The notes under the pieces: model-generated
The model's database searches: none
What the model was told of the DNA's origin: nothing
What the model saw: only the letters and a program-made list of their open reading frames with translations
Shown: positions 9,193-17,589 of the stretch, one piece after another
Position numbering within the stretch: the first letter of the stretch is position 1
How the letters are laid out: every line of letters starts with the position of its first letter
NCBI GenBank assembly: GCA_016699405.1
Contig: CP064972.1
Location: 248,001 to 312,000, forward strand
DNA length: 64,000 nt
From: Holophagales bacterium
GTDB lineage: Bacteria; Acidobacteriota; Thermoanaerobaculia; Multivoradales; JAGPDF01
Direction of reading: 5' to 3'
Translations under genes and position numbers: made by a program

Positions 9193-10052
9193 CGCGACAC
9201 CTCCCGGGCGCGCAGCCGGCGCGCGAGCAGGCGCAGCGCCGCGAGCCAGAAGGCGGCGATGCCGAGCACCGTGGCGATCATCGGCAACGCCCCCTCCGGC
9301 TGCTCGCGGCCGAAGAGCGCCGCCCACACCGAGACGATCAGGTCGTCGACGACCAGGAGCCGGCCCCAGGTCGTGTCGAGCACCTGGTTGAACGCCTCGC
9401 CCAGCCCTTTGCCGACCAGGAAGACGCCCAGCACCGCGGCGGTCGCCACCGGCCGCCAGCGCACCCAGGCCGAGACGGCGAGCGCGACCACGCCGACTGT
9501 GAGGATCCAGAGCCAGGAGCCGACGAAGAGCGCGGCGGCGATGCGCAGGTGCCCGGTGAACCAATCCCCTCCGGCGAGACTCGCCTGGATGCCGAACAGC
9601 AGCAGACCCGGCACCCAGGTCACCGCCGAGAGGAGCACCGCGAGCGCCACGAGCTTGCCGAGGACATAGTCGCGGCGGTCGATCGGCCGCGCCAGCACCA
9701 GCACCAGGGCGTCGTGCGCGAGATCGGGCGCCACCAGCGCCGGCGCGACGAGTGCGGTGAAGACCGAGCCGAAGGCGACTTGCGCAACCAGAAAGCGATA
9801 GAAGAAGCCGGTGTCGATGGCGAAGGCGTCCTGCGCCCGCACGCCGATCAGGGTGAGCGCCTCGAGGTTGTTCGCGCCGTAGATGATGGCGGTGAAGACC
9901 AGGGGCGGCAGACAGGCGGCGAAGAAGGCGAGAGCGTGCAGGCGCACCGCCAGGATGCCCGACAGCGCCTGTCGCGAGATCACCAGGAAGCGACGCCCGA
10001 GCGGCGTCAGCGTCCCGTCGTAGGGGCGCCAGCTGCGGTCATAGACGGGCAT
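9189..10052 (-). CDS. ABC transporter permease (ABC-2/NosY-like)
   Basis: A 287-residue membrane protein. After ~25 residues including WRPYDG, about six membrane segments follow; the cytoplasmic stretch ALVLVLARPIDRRDYVLGK near residues 115-133 matches ABC-2 permeases. The ATG at 10052 lies inside the end of the upstream ATPase gene once the latter is read through its frameshift (14 nt overlap). The reading frame remains open upstream to 10421, but that extension is antisense-like, Arg/Ser-rich and not protein-like. It is likely the partner of the ATPase at 10039-11017. Confidence 0.82.
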   Translation of the reverse strand: MPVYDRSWRPYDGTLTPLGRRFLVISRQALSGILAVRLHALAFFAACLPPLVFTAIIYGANNLEALTLIGVRAQDAFAIDTGFFYRFLVAQVAFGSVFTALVAPALVAPDLAHDALVLVLARPIDRRDYVLGKLVALAVLLSAVTWVPGLLLFGIQASLAGGDWFTGHLRIAAALFVGSWLWILTVGVVALAVSAWVRWRPVATAAVLGVFLVGKGLGEAFNQVLDTTWGRLLVVDDLIVSVWAALFGREQPEGALPMIATVLGIAAFWLAALRLLARRLRAREVSR

Positions 10053-11017
10053 CCGAGCCCCCCGCGACGGATCCGTTGCCGTTGCCACCATGGCCGTTGC
10101 CGTCGCTCTCCATCGCCGAGAGGAAGAGCTCCTCGAGCGAGTCGCGCTGGAAGCCCATTCGCCGCAGCGGCACGCCACGCTCGTGGGCCAGTCGGAAGAG
10201 CTCGGCCAGCGGCAGGCTCTCGGGCAGCACCAGCTTGAGCCGGCGAGGCTTCGGCCGGGCGACCTCACAACCCGCCTCCGCGGCCGCGGCCGCGAGCCTC
10301 GGCGGCGCGATCTTCGGGCACTTCGAGCTCGAGGAGCCGCCGCCCCGAGCTGCGCTCCGCGGCGAGGTCGGCGAGCGCGGCGATCCGCCCCTGCTTGAGC
10401 ACCAGGACCTGGTCGCAGCACTCCTCGACGTCCCGCAGGAGATGCGACGAGATCACGACGGCGACGCCGCTCGCCACGATCTCGCGCACCAGCTCGAGCA
10501 TCCGGCGCCGCGCCGGCGGATCGAGCCCGTTGGTCGGCTCGTCGAGCAGCAGGAGACGCGGCCCGTGGACGATCGCCTGCGCCAGCTTGGCGAGCTGCTT
10601 CATGCCGAGCGAGTAGCTGCCGAGCGGCCGGTAGCGCGCCTCACCGAGGCCGACGTAGAAGAGCGCCTCGTGAGCCCGCTCGAGGGCCGCGTCGGGTGGC
10701 AGACCCGAAAGCTCGCCCATCGCCCGCACGAAGCGCACCGCGGTCGCGTCGGCAAGGTAGGCGTCGTTCTCCGGCATGTAGCCGAGAAGCGAGCGCACCG
10801 CCCGGCTCTCGCGGCGCACGTCGTGGCCGAAGACCCGGGCGGTGCCGGCGCTCGGCCTGACGAAGCCGAGCACCGCATTGAGCAAGGTCGTCTTGCCGGC
10901 GCCGTTCGGACCGAGGAGCCCCACGGCGCGCCCGGAGAGAGCGCCCGTGAGGCTCGTCAGAACTTGCCGGCCACCCAGGTCGACGGAGAGGCCGTCGAGC
11001 TCGAGAACCGCGGTCAT
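10039..11017 (-). CDS. ABC transporter ATP-binding protein, frameshifted near its C-terminus
   Basis: The N-terminal 250 codons encode a full ATPase core: Walker [10 protein letters not shown] (36-44), signature SYSLGM (134-139), Walker B LLLLDE (155-160), switch His192. As read, translation stops at 10265. The natural C-terminus, ending with the family-typical segment [16 protein letters not shown], continues in another frame to 10039. The switch falls in a CCGCGG-rich run at 10278-10294, and removing one G there joins the frames smoothly ([16 protein letters not shown]). The restored gene overlaps the next permease by 14 nt, in keeping with the other junctions of the operon. Either a sequencing error or a real mutation truncates the tail; the catalytic core is intact both ways. 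The ATG overlaps the stop of the FecR gene (ATGA). Confidence 0.85.
10278..10294 (-). other. Probable frameshift site in ABC ATPase gene
   Basis: A GC-only run built from CCGCGG repeats. The ATPase frame upstream and its conserved C-terminal frame downstream differ by one base exactly here; one extra G in the minus strand explains it. Confidence 0.7.
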
Positions 11018-13740
11018 CGCCCCTCGGCCGGCTGACCGGTCGCGGCTCCGGAGGCGGCGTCGGATCCGCCGCCGCTCGCGTGTCCGCGCATGGCGCTGCC
11101 GTAGAGCCAGCCCTCGAGCGCCAGGGCGAGCGGCCCGGGGGCTCCGCTGGTGCCCACCGTGATCGACGTCGGCTCGGCGACCGCCCAACCGAGGCTCGGT
11201 CCGCGCTCGGCGGCAACCGAGGCGAGAGCCGAGAGCTCGGCCAACTGCCCCGAGAGCACCTCGCCGGCTCCGGAAAGCGAGCCGAGCACCGCGCCGAAGT
11301 TCTGGTAGGCCACCGCCGACAGGTCGCCCGGCGCGCTCGCCGCGAGCAGGCCGCGGAAGGCCTGCGAGCTCGGCAGCGTGAGGCCGGTCTCGTGCTGCGC
11401 GAGCGTCCGGCGGAGCGCCGCGCGATCGGGGCCGGCGAGCAGGTAGCCGTTCACGAAGGTGAACTCTACCGCCGGACCCGAGGTCGCCCCGGCGCGGGCG
11501 AGTCGATGGAAGACGCGCCCGTCGACCGCCTCCTGCGAGAGGCGCAACTCCGGCTGTCCGTTCGCCACCGCCTCCCGGTTGAACGCCGAGACCAGGTCGC
11601 CGATGCCGGCGAGCAGACGGCTCTCGTCGAGCACTTCGACCACCAGCTTCCAGGTCGGCACCGGCAGCACCGGACCATCGATCGCGAAGGCGATCTCGCC
11701 GCCGAGCGAGCCCGCGAGGTCGCTCGAGAGCGCCACCCCATGCTCGCGTTCGAAGGCCGCGAGCTTGCTGCGCACGTCGCCCTCGCCGCTCCCCTCGGCG
11801 ATCGCCAAGAGGTCCTCGAGCATCGCCCCGGGCTCCTCGAGCAAGGCACCGGCGGCGAAGGTCGCTTCCGGCGAGACGAAATCGAGCGCGCCCATCGGCG
11901 AGGCCGCCTCGAGCCACGCGGCCATCCCGCGACGCGGGCGGACGAAGTCGACGTGCGCGCCGTTCTCCGTGCCCGAGACGAGGTCGCGGCTTTCCACGAC
12001 GACCGTGCCGAGATCGGCGAACCCGGTGCGTTCAAAGGCTGCCAGGTGCTGTGCCGCCTCCGGCGACGGCGCGCTCGTCGCAGACGAGGCCCGGGTGACG
12101 AGGGCTGCCCCGTCGAAGGCGAGCAGCCAACCGGCACCGCGCGCATAGCTGGCGGCGAGCGTGGCGCGGAACGGCGAAGCGACGAACGGGTTGGCCGCGC
12201 CAGCCGCCGTCGCCGCCGCCTCGCGCAGCATCGCCGGGCTCGGGCTGGCGACGAAGAGGCCGTCGCCGATCCAGAGCAACAGCTCCTCGCCGGTCGCTCC
12301 GGAGAGCGACTGCGGGTCGGCCACCAGGCGCACGTGCGGCGTCGCACCGTTGGCACTCGCCGCGGCGATCTCGGCAGCGACCAGCGTGGCGAGCGCGGCC
12401 GGACGCGGCACCTCGGCGAAGGCGACGAAGTCGGGATGCTGCGTCGCGCTGCCGTTCGGCACACGCACGGCCAGGGCGATCTCCGGTCCAAGCTCGGTGC
12501 CGAAGCGCTCGAAGCGCTCGACGAGACGGCTCATCTCGGCCTCGCGCGATCCCGCCACCTCTTCCTGCCACCAGGCGGCAAGCGCCGGGCTCTGGGTGAC
12601 CCGCTCGCGCACCAGCCGCCAGGCGCGTCCCACCGCCTCGCCCGTGTTGGGCGCCGCGGCGAAGACGACCGTGCCGGCCGGCGCGAGGTCGAGCAGGCGC
12701 GTCGAAGTGCGGAGGGCCGGGTTGGCGACCGCCCCTTCGAGCTCCTGACCCAGCGCCGCGAGCGCGGCGAGGCGCGTGTTGTAGTCTGCGGCGTTCCGGC
12801 TCCAGAGGAACTCCTCGCGCAGCGAGATCCGGCCGGCCGACGAGCCGGCGACGCCCGTCGCCACCCGGTCACCCGGGTGCAGAACGTCGAGATCCCCTCC
12901 GTGCTTGACGCGAACCTCGCCCTCGAGCACCGCGACGCGCGAGCCGACCGGACCGCTGTGCACCGCGAAGATGGTGCCGACGACGGAGACTTGGCAGTCC
13001 GCCGTGCGCACGTAGAGATGGCCATCGTGCTGCTTGGCGGCTTCGAGAATCACGTTGCCGCGGGCCAGGTCCACCCGCAGCCCGTCGCGCGAGCGGCTCA
13101 CCGCGACCTCGGAGCGCGGCGCGATCTCGAGGCGGGAGCCGTCGGCGAGGCGCAGCACCGCGGTCGAGGCGCCGGAGGCGCGCACGGCGACCCCGGCGGG
13201 CAACGTCGCACCCGCCGCGACCACCGCGGCACGATCGCCCTCGAGACGGAGGAGCTGGCCGTCGATCGACTCGACAGTGGCGAGCGTCCGACTGCCGCCG
13301 AAGAGCGGCAGCAGCGGACCGAGCCAGAAGGCCGCGCCGAGCACGGCGAGCGCCAGCCCCGCTGCGAGCGCCCAGCGCGGGGGTGCGAAGGCGGAGCGCC
13401 CGGTTCGGCTCGCGCGAGGCACGAACGGACGGACGGCCCCCGGATCCCGCAGGGCGAGATAGGCGCGCCGGCAATTCGCGCATTCGCGCAGGTGATCCTC
13501 GACCAGCAGCCGGCGCTCGGCAGCGAGCGTGCCGGCGGCGAGCGAGGGCAGGAGAGAACGGAAATCGGCACAGCCGTCGAGCACGTGGCTCTCCGCGGCG
13601 GCGGCGCCGGCCGGAGCCGCGCCGGTGGCTTCTTCGAGGCGGCTCCACACACGGCGAGCGGCGGACTGCGCCGCGGCGACGTCGAGCGGCTCTTCGCGGA
13701 GCTGGCTCGCGGCGCGGTCGAGCAGGTCGGGGCTCTTCAT
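11014..13740 (-). CDS. Very large zinc-finger/FecR-domain membrane protein (putative anti-sigma or sigma regulator)
   Basis: A 908-residue protein in several parts. Residues 55-95 form a putative zinc-finger anti-sigma motif (H83, C87, C90 in HLRECANC). A single membrane helix follows at about 122-146. A FecR domain is at about 155-300 ([43 protein letters not shown]). A periplasmic region of about 600 residues with no family I can name fills the rest. The ATG at 13740 overlaps the stop of the sigma-factor gene (ATGA). The likely role is to hold the ECF sigma factor at the membrane and release it in response to a periplasmic signal sensed by the C-terminal region. Ordinary FecR proteins are ~320 residues, so the C-terminal extension is the unusual feature. 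Confidence 0.8.
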   Translation of the reverse strand: MKSPDLLDRAASQLREEPLDVAAAQSAARRVWSRLEEATGAAPAGAAAAESHVLDGCADFRSLLPSLAAGTLAAERRLLVEDHLRECANCRRAYLALRDPGAVRPFVPRASRTGRSAFAPPRWALAAGLALAVLGAAFWLGPLLPLFGGSRTLATVESIDGQLLRLEGDRAAVVAAGATLPAGVAVRASGASTAVLRLADGSRLEIAPRSEVAVSRSRDGLRVDLARGNVILEAAKQHDGHLYVRTADCQVSVVGTIFAVHSGPVGSRVAVLEGEVRVKHGGDLDVLHPGDRVATGVAGSSAGRISLREEFLWSRNAADYNTRLAALAALGQELEGAVANPALRTSTRLLDLAPAGTVVFAAAPNTGEAVGRAWRLVRERVTQSPALAAWWQEEVAGSREAEMSRLVERFERFGTELGPEIALAVRVPNGSATQHPDFVAFAEVPRPAALATLVAAEIAAASANGATPHVRLVADPQSLSGATGEELLLWIGDGLFVASPSPAMLREAAATAAGAANPFVASPFRATLAASYARGAGWLLAFDGAALVTRASSATSAPSPEAAQHLAAFERTGFADLGTVVVESRDLVSGTENGAHVDFVRPRRGMAAWLEAASPMGALDFVSPEATFAAGALLEEPGAMLEDLLAIAEGSGEGDVRSKLAAFEREHGVALSSDLAGSLGGEIAFAIDGPVLPVPTWKLVVEVLDESRLLAGIGDLVSAFNREAVANGQPELRLSQEAVDGRVFHRLARAGATSGPAVEFTFVNGYLLAGPDRAALRRTLAQHETGLTLPSSQAFRGLLAASAPGDLSAVAYQNFGAVLGSLSGAGEVLSGQLAELSALASVAAERGPSLGWAVAEPTSITVGTSGAPGPLALALEGWLYGSAMRGHASGGGSDAASGAATGQPAEGR

Positions 13741-14339
13741 GACAGGTCTCCCAGGTGCGCCTCGAGCTCGTGGCGGAGCCGACGGCGGGCGCGGTGCAAC
13801 TGCACGGCGACGACCCCCTGCGACGTGCCGAGCAGTCGGCCGATCTCGCGGTTGTCGAGGCCTTCGAGGTAACGGAGAACGAACACTTCGGCGAGGCGCG
13901 GGGCGAGCGTCGCCAGGGCCCGGCGAAGCGCAACGCCGAGCTCGCGCCCGGCGCGCTGCCGTTCGGGCCCGGCCGCCGGGTCGACTGCCGTCGAGCTGCG
14001 GTCGTCGAGCGGCTCGAGGCCGGCGCGCAGGCGACCGCGCACCACGTCGAGCGCGGCGTTGAGCGCCGCCCGGTAGAGATAACTCGGCGCCCCCGGACCG
14101 AGATCGACACCCTCTTCCCGCCGCACGAGGCGGAGGAAGACGGTCTGCAGGACGTCCTCGGCGTCGGCGCTGTTGCCGGTGACGCGGAAGGCGGCCCGGT
14201 AGACGCGCTGGGCGTGCTCGGCGAAGAGGCGCTCGAGCTCGGGCGGCGGGCCCACCCCGGGACGACCCGAGGCGGCGCGTCGATCGCCGGCGCCGGGAAG
14301 CGCCGGCGGGTGGGGCTGGGATTCGGACAGGGCTGGCAC
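13737..14339 (-). CDS. ECF-type RNA polymerase sigma factor
   Basis: A 200-residue sigma-70 family protein with only regions 2 and 4. Region 2 (about 33-85) contains ELERLFAEHAQRVYRAAFR and DAEDVLQTVFLRL. Region 4 (about 140-195) contains LAPRLAEVFVLRYLEGLDNREIG, the LGTSQG turn and VQLHRARRRLR, i.e. a helix-turn-helix for the -35 element. The GTG at 14339 has AGAGGAG 5 nt upstream. Proline-rich residues 10-30 are probably disordered. It is the first gene of the sigma/FecR/ABC operon and likely activates its own operon when the FecR partner lets go. Confidence 0.9.
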   Translation of the reverse strand: MPALSESQPHPPALPGAGDRRAASGRPGVGPPPELERLFAEHAQRVYRAAFRVTGNSADAEDVLQTVFLRLVRREEGVDLGPGAPSYLYRAALNAALDVVRGRLRAGLEPLDDRSSTAVDPAAGPERQRAGRELGVALRRALATLAPRLAEVFVLRYLEGLDNREIGRLLGTSQGVVAVQLHRARRRLRHELEAHLGDLS

Positions 14340-14439
14340 GGTGGCTCCTCTCGTGGCTCTCCACCCAGGAGAACGCCGGCCGGGCGGCGCCGTTAACAGC
14401 GGCCGCCTCCCGGCCTCCCGCCGTGCCGTCCTGGGCGCG

Positions 14440-15837
14440 TCAGCGGAAGAAGACGAAGGTCACGAGCCCGAAGATCGGGATCAGGATCGCCACCGACCAG
14501 GCCATGTAACCGAAGAAGCTGGGCATCTTGACCCCGTTCTCCTCGGCGATCGCCTTGACCATGAAGTTCGGTCCGTTGCCGATGTAAGTATTGGCCCCCA
14601 TCATCACCGCCCCGCACGAGATCGCGGCGAGCAGCCCGGCCGCCTGTGCCCCCAGACCGAGGAAATCGGCGAGATAGCGCGCCCCGGTGACCGGGACACC
14701 GAGCTGCCCGGCGGCGGCAGCGGCGAAGGTCAGGTAGGTCGGGGCGTTGTCGAGAAAGCTCGACAGCGCTCCCGAGGCCCAGTAGTACTGCCAGGGACGC
14801 GACAGGCCGAGCTCGGCGCCGCGCGCGTTGAGGATCAGCAACGGGGCGATCATCGTCACGAAGATCCCGGCGAAGAGCACCCCCACCTCGACGATCGGCC
14901 CGAAGCCGAACCGGTTTGCCGCGCGCGTCTCCGCCCGCGTCGCGAGGTACGCACCGACGCCCATCGCCACCATCAGCCCCTCCTGGACCCCGAACGGCCA
15001 GGGATCGGGAGCCGTTCCCCACGATTGGCCGCGACCGACGATGACCAGGACCACGCCGCCCAGGAAGAACAGGTTGTGCCACCCCTCGAGGCGGAACGGC
15101 TCGTGCTGCAGGAGCTCGTCGAAGAGCGGCTCGGTGCCGTCCTCGATCTCCTCGCGCGCCAGCATCCGCTGGTCGATGACGTTGCCGAGGACGATGAGCA
15201 GGCCGTTGACCAGCAGCCACTCCTTCCACAGGCGGAGCGTCCACTCGAATGGCACGCCCTTGAGAAAACCGAGGAAGAGGGGCGGATCGCCGAGCGGGGT
15301 GAGCAGGCCGCCGCAATTCGATACGACGAAGATGAAGAAGACGACGAGGTGGACCTTGTGTCGCCTTTCGGCGTTGGCGCGCAAGAGTGGACGGATCAAC
15401 AACATCGACGCCCCGGTGGTGCCGATGAGGTTGGCCAGCACCGCCCCGAGACCGAGCAGGGCCGAGTTGGCCAGCGGCGTGCCGGCGAGCGAGCCGCGCA
15501 CCCGGATTCCTCCCGAGATGACGAAGAGAGCGCCGAGCAACGCCATGAACGACAGGTAGTCCAGCGCCGTGTGGAGGAGCTCGCGCCGCCCCTCGGCGCC
15601 GTGCCCCACCGCCAGGTAGAGACCGAACGGCACGGCGAGGAGGGCGGCCACCAGAGCCTTGTTGCGGTTCGACTCCCAGAACGACCCGGCGACGAGCGGC
15701 AGCAGAGCGATCGAGAGCAGGACGAGGACGAACGGAGCGACGGTCCACAGCGGCAGGAGGGCGCCGAGCGGCACCTCTCCTCCTCCCGGAGGGACCGTGG
15801 AGGCGACGCCGAGAATCGACGAAATCAGGGCAGTCAT
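14440..15837 (-). CDS. Sodium:proton antiporter-like / citrate-transporter-family protein (ion transporter superfamily)
   Basis: A 465-residue integral membrane protein with about 11-12 hydrophobic segments. Conserved-looking features include FVVSNCGGLLTPLGDPPLFLG near residue 190, the loop SGALSSFLDNAPTYL near residue 355 and GANTYIGNGPNF near 420. These resemble the two re-entrant loops of the NhaD/ArsB/CitMHS ion transporter superfamily. Na+/H+ exchange is the usual assignment for this subgroup, but the substrate is inferred. The ATG at 15837 lacks a Shine-Dalgarno and has TACCCT 7 nt upstream. It is divergent from the APC permease gene. Confidence 0.78.
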   Translation of the reverse strand: MTALISSILGVASTVPPGGGEVPLGALLPLWTVAPFVLVLLSIALLPLVAGSFWESNRNKALVAALLAVPFGLYLAVGHGAEGRRELLHTALDYLSFMALLGALFVISGGIRVRGSLAGTPLANSALLGLGAVLANLIGTTGASMLLIRPLLRANAERRHKVHLVVFFIFVVSNCGGLLTPLGDPPLFLGFLKGVPFEWTLRLWKEWLLVNGLLIVLGNVIDQRMLAREEIEDGTEPLFDELLQHEPFRLEGWHNLFFLGGVVLVIVGRGQSWGTAPDPWPFGVQEGLMVAMGVGAYLATRAETRAANRFGFGPIVEVGVLFAGIFVTMIAPLLILNARGAELGLSRPWQYYWASGALSSFLDNAPTYLTFAAAAAGQLGVPVTGARYLADFLGLGAQAAGLLAAISCGAVMMGANTYIGNGPNFMVKAIAEENGVKMPSFFGYMAWSVAILIPIFGLVTFVFFR

Positions 15838-15844
15838 GGGGGAC

Positions 15845-15850
15845 AGGGTA
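15845..15850 (-). promoter_or_regulatory. Putative -10 hexamer TACCCT of the antiporter gene (leaderless)
   Basis: On the minus strand TACCCT is followed by 7 nt (gtccccc) and the ATG at 15837. No Shine-Dalgarno fits in this space. Confidence 0.42.
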
Positions 15851-15908
15851 ACATCCGCACCCCTGTCCCGGCTGCCGCCCGGCGCTTCCCGCCACCCGCC
15901 AGACGGGC

Positions 15909-15914
15909 TACACT
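15909..15914 (+). promoter_or_regulatory. Putative -10 hexamer TACACT for the APC permease
   Basis: TACACT is the only TANNNT element close upstream of the permease frame and gives a predicted leader of ~40 nt to the ATT at 15964. Confidence 0.3.
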
Positions 15915-15963
15915 TCGCCGGTTCCTGCGATCCCGAACGGCCCACGACCGAGGCGGAGCGACC

Positions 15964-17529
15964 ATTCGTAACCTCGAGCAGCGCGGCACGAACGAAGCCC
16001 CCGGCTTCCGGCGCGAGATCGGCGCACTCGACGCGACGATGATCGTCGCCGGCTCGATGATCGGCTCGGGGATCTTCATCGTTCCGGCCGACATCGCCCG
16101 CCTGGTCGGCTCGGGCGGCTGGCTGCTCGTCGCCTGGGCCGTGACCGGCGCGATGACCCTCGCCGCCGCCCTCTCCTACGGCGAGCTCGCCGCGATGATG
16201 CCGCGCGCCGGCGGCCAGTACGTCTACCTGCGCGAGGCCTACTCGCCGCTCTGGGGCTTCCTCTACGGCTGGACGCTCTTCGGGGTGATCCAGACCGGCA
16301 CCATCGCGGCGGTGGCGGTGGGCTTCGCCCGCTATCTCGGCGTGCTCGTCCCGGCGATCTCGCCGACCGCCTGGATCGTCGCGCCGATCGACCTCTCGGC
16401 GAGCTACGCGATCAGCCTCTCGACCCAGCAGCTCGTCGGCATCGCGATGATCGCCGCGCTCACCCTGCTCAACACGCGGGGCATCCGCCTCGGCAAGCTG
16501 ATCCAGAACGTCTTCACCTCGGCCAAGACGCTGGCTCTCGCCGCCCTGGTGCTTCTCGGCCTCGTCGTCGGGCGCAACGCCAACGCCATCGCGGCCAACT
16601 TCGGTGATCTCTGGAGCCCGCACGACGCCGCGACGATCGGACCCGGACTGGGTCTGGCCCCGGCGGTGACCGCCGGCGCGGGACTGCTCGGCCTCGTCGT
16701 TGCCCTCTCCGTCGCCCAGGTGGGCTCGCTCTTCTCCTCCGACGCGTGGAACAACGTCACCTTCACTGCCGGCGAGATGAAGAACCCGCGGCGCGACATC
16801 CCCCTGTCGCTCGCCGCCGGCACGCTGCTGGTGATCGTCCTCTACCTGCTCGCCAATCTGGCCTATCTCTGCACCCTGCCGCTCGCCGCCATCCAGCAGG
16901 CGCCGGACGACCGGGTCGCCACCGCGGCGCTCCAGGTGATCTTCGGGCCGGCCGGCGCGACGATCATGGCGGTCGCCATCGTCGTGTCGACCTTCGGCTG
17001 CAACAACGGGCTGATCCTCGCCGGCGCCCGGGTCTACTACGCCATGTCACGCGACGGCCTCTTCTTCCGCGCCACCGGCGAGCTCAATCGGCACCACGTC
17101 CCGGCCGCCGGCCTGGTCGCGCAGGGCCTGTGGGCCGCGCTGCTCGTCCTGCCGCGAACCCGGTTGCGCGACGCCGCCGGCGCTCCGTTGCTCGACGCCG
17201 CGGGCGCGCCCCGCTACGGCAATCTCTACGGCAACCTGCTCGACTACGTCGTCTTCTCGGTGCTCGTCTTCTACGTGCTGACGATCGCCGCGCTCTTCGT
17301 CCTGCGCCGCCGACGCCCGGAGGCCGAGCGCCCCTACCGCGCCCTCGGCTACCCGATCGTCCCGGCTCTCTACCTCGTTGCGGCGGTCGCCATCCTCACC
17401 GTCCTGGTCTTCTACCGGCCCGAGACCACCTGGCCGGGCCTCCTGCTGGTGATGACGGGCTTCCCCGTCTACTACCTCTGGCACCACCGCACGGCACCAC
17501 CCCCGAGCGATTCGCGAGCCCGGCCCTGA
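15964..17529 (+). CDS. APC family amino acid permease
   Basis: An inner-membrane permease of about 520 residues with some 12 membrane helices. The first helix has the family signature GSMIGSGIFIVPADIA, and GGQYVYLREAYSPLWGFLYGW marks helix 3. It imports or exchanges amino acids or amines. The start is uncertain: no ATG, GTG or TTG lies in frame between the antiporter gene and ATG 16039, which would cut into the first helix. ATT at 15964, with GGCGGAG 5 nt upstream, gives a normal N-terminus (~25 residues before the helix); CTG at 15925 is an alternative. A 60 nt gap separates it from a second APC permease. Confidence 0.82.
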   Translation: MRNLEQRGTNEAPGFRREIGALDATMIVAGSMIGSGIFIVPADIARLVGSGGWLLVAWAVTGAMTLAAALSYGELAAMMPRAGGQYVYLREAYSPLWGFLYGWTLFGVIQTGTIAAVAVGFARYLGVLVPAISPTAWIVAPIDLSASYAISLSTQQLVGIAMIAALTLLNTRGIRLGKLIQNVFTSAKTLALAALVLLGLVVGRNANAIAANFGDLWSPHDAATIGPGLGLAPAVTAGAGLLGLVVALSVAQVGSLFSSDAWNNVTFTAGEMKNPRRDIPLSLAAGTLLVIVLYLLANLAYLCTLPLAAIQQAPDDRVATAALQVIFGPAGATIMAVAIVVSTFGCNNGLILAGARVYYAMSRDGLFFRATGELNRHHVPAAGLVAQGLWAALLVLPRTRLRDAAGAPLLDAAGAPRYGNLYGNLLDYVVFSVLVFYVLTIAALFVLRRRRPEAERPYRALGYPIVPALYLVAAVAILTVLVFYRPETTWPGLLLVMTGFPVYYLWHHRTAPPPSDSRARP

Positions 17530-17589
17530 CGGCTCGTTTCTGAGAGATACTCCCTTCGTTCGCGTGCGATCCTGGAGGACTGCCCCGAC

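Noticed and set aside
15925..15927. CTG as start of the APC permease
   Set aside because: It would fit the TACACT hexamer at about 10 nt but has no ribosome-binding site and adds a 13-residue Arg-rich N-terminus; ATT at 15964 fits better. Not excluded.
14341..15963. Upstream extension of the APC permease frame over the antiporter gene
   Set aside because: This part is antisense to a clear membrane protein gene and has a composition (Glu/Arg/Gln/His-rich) typical of shadow frames.
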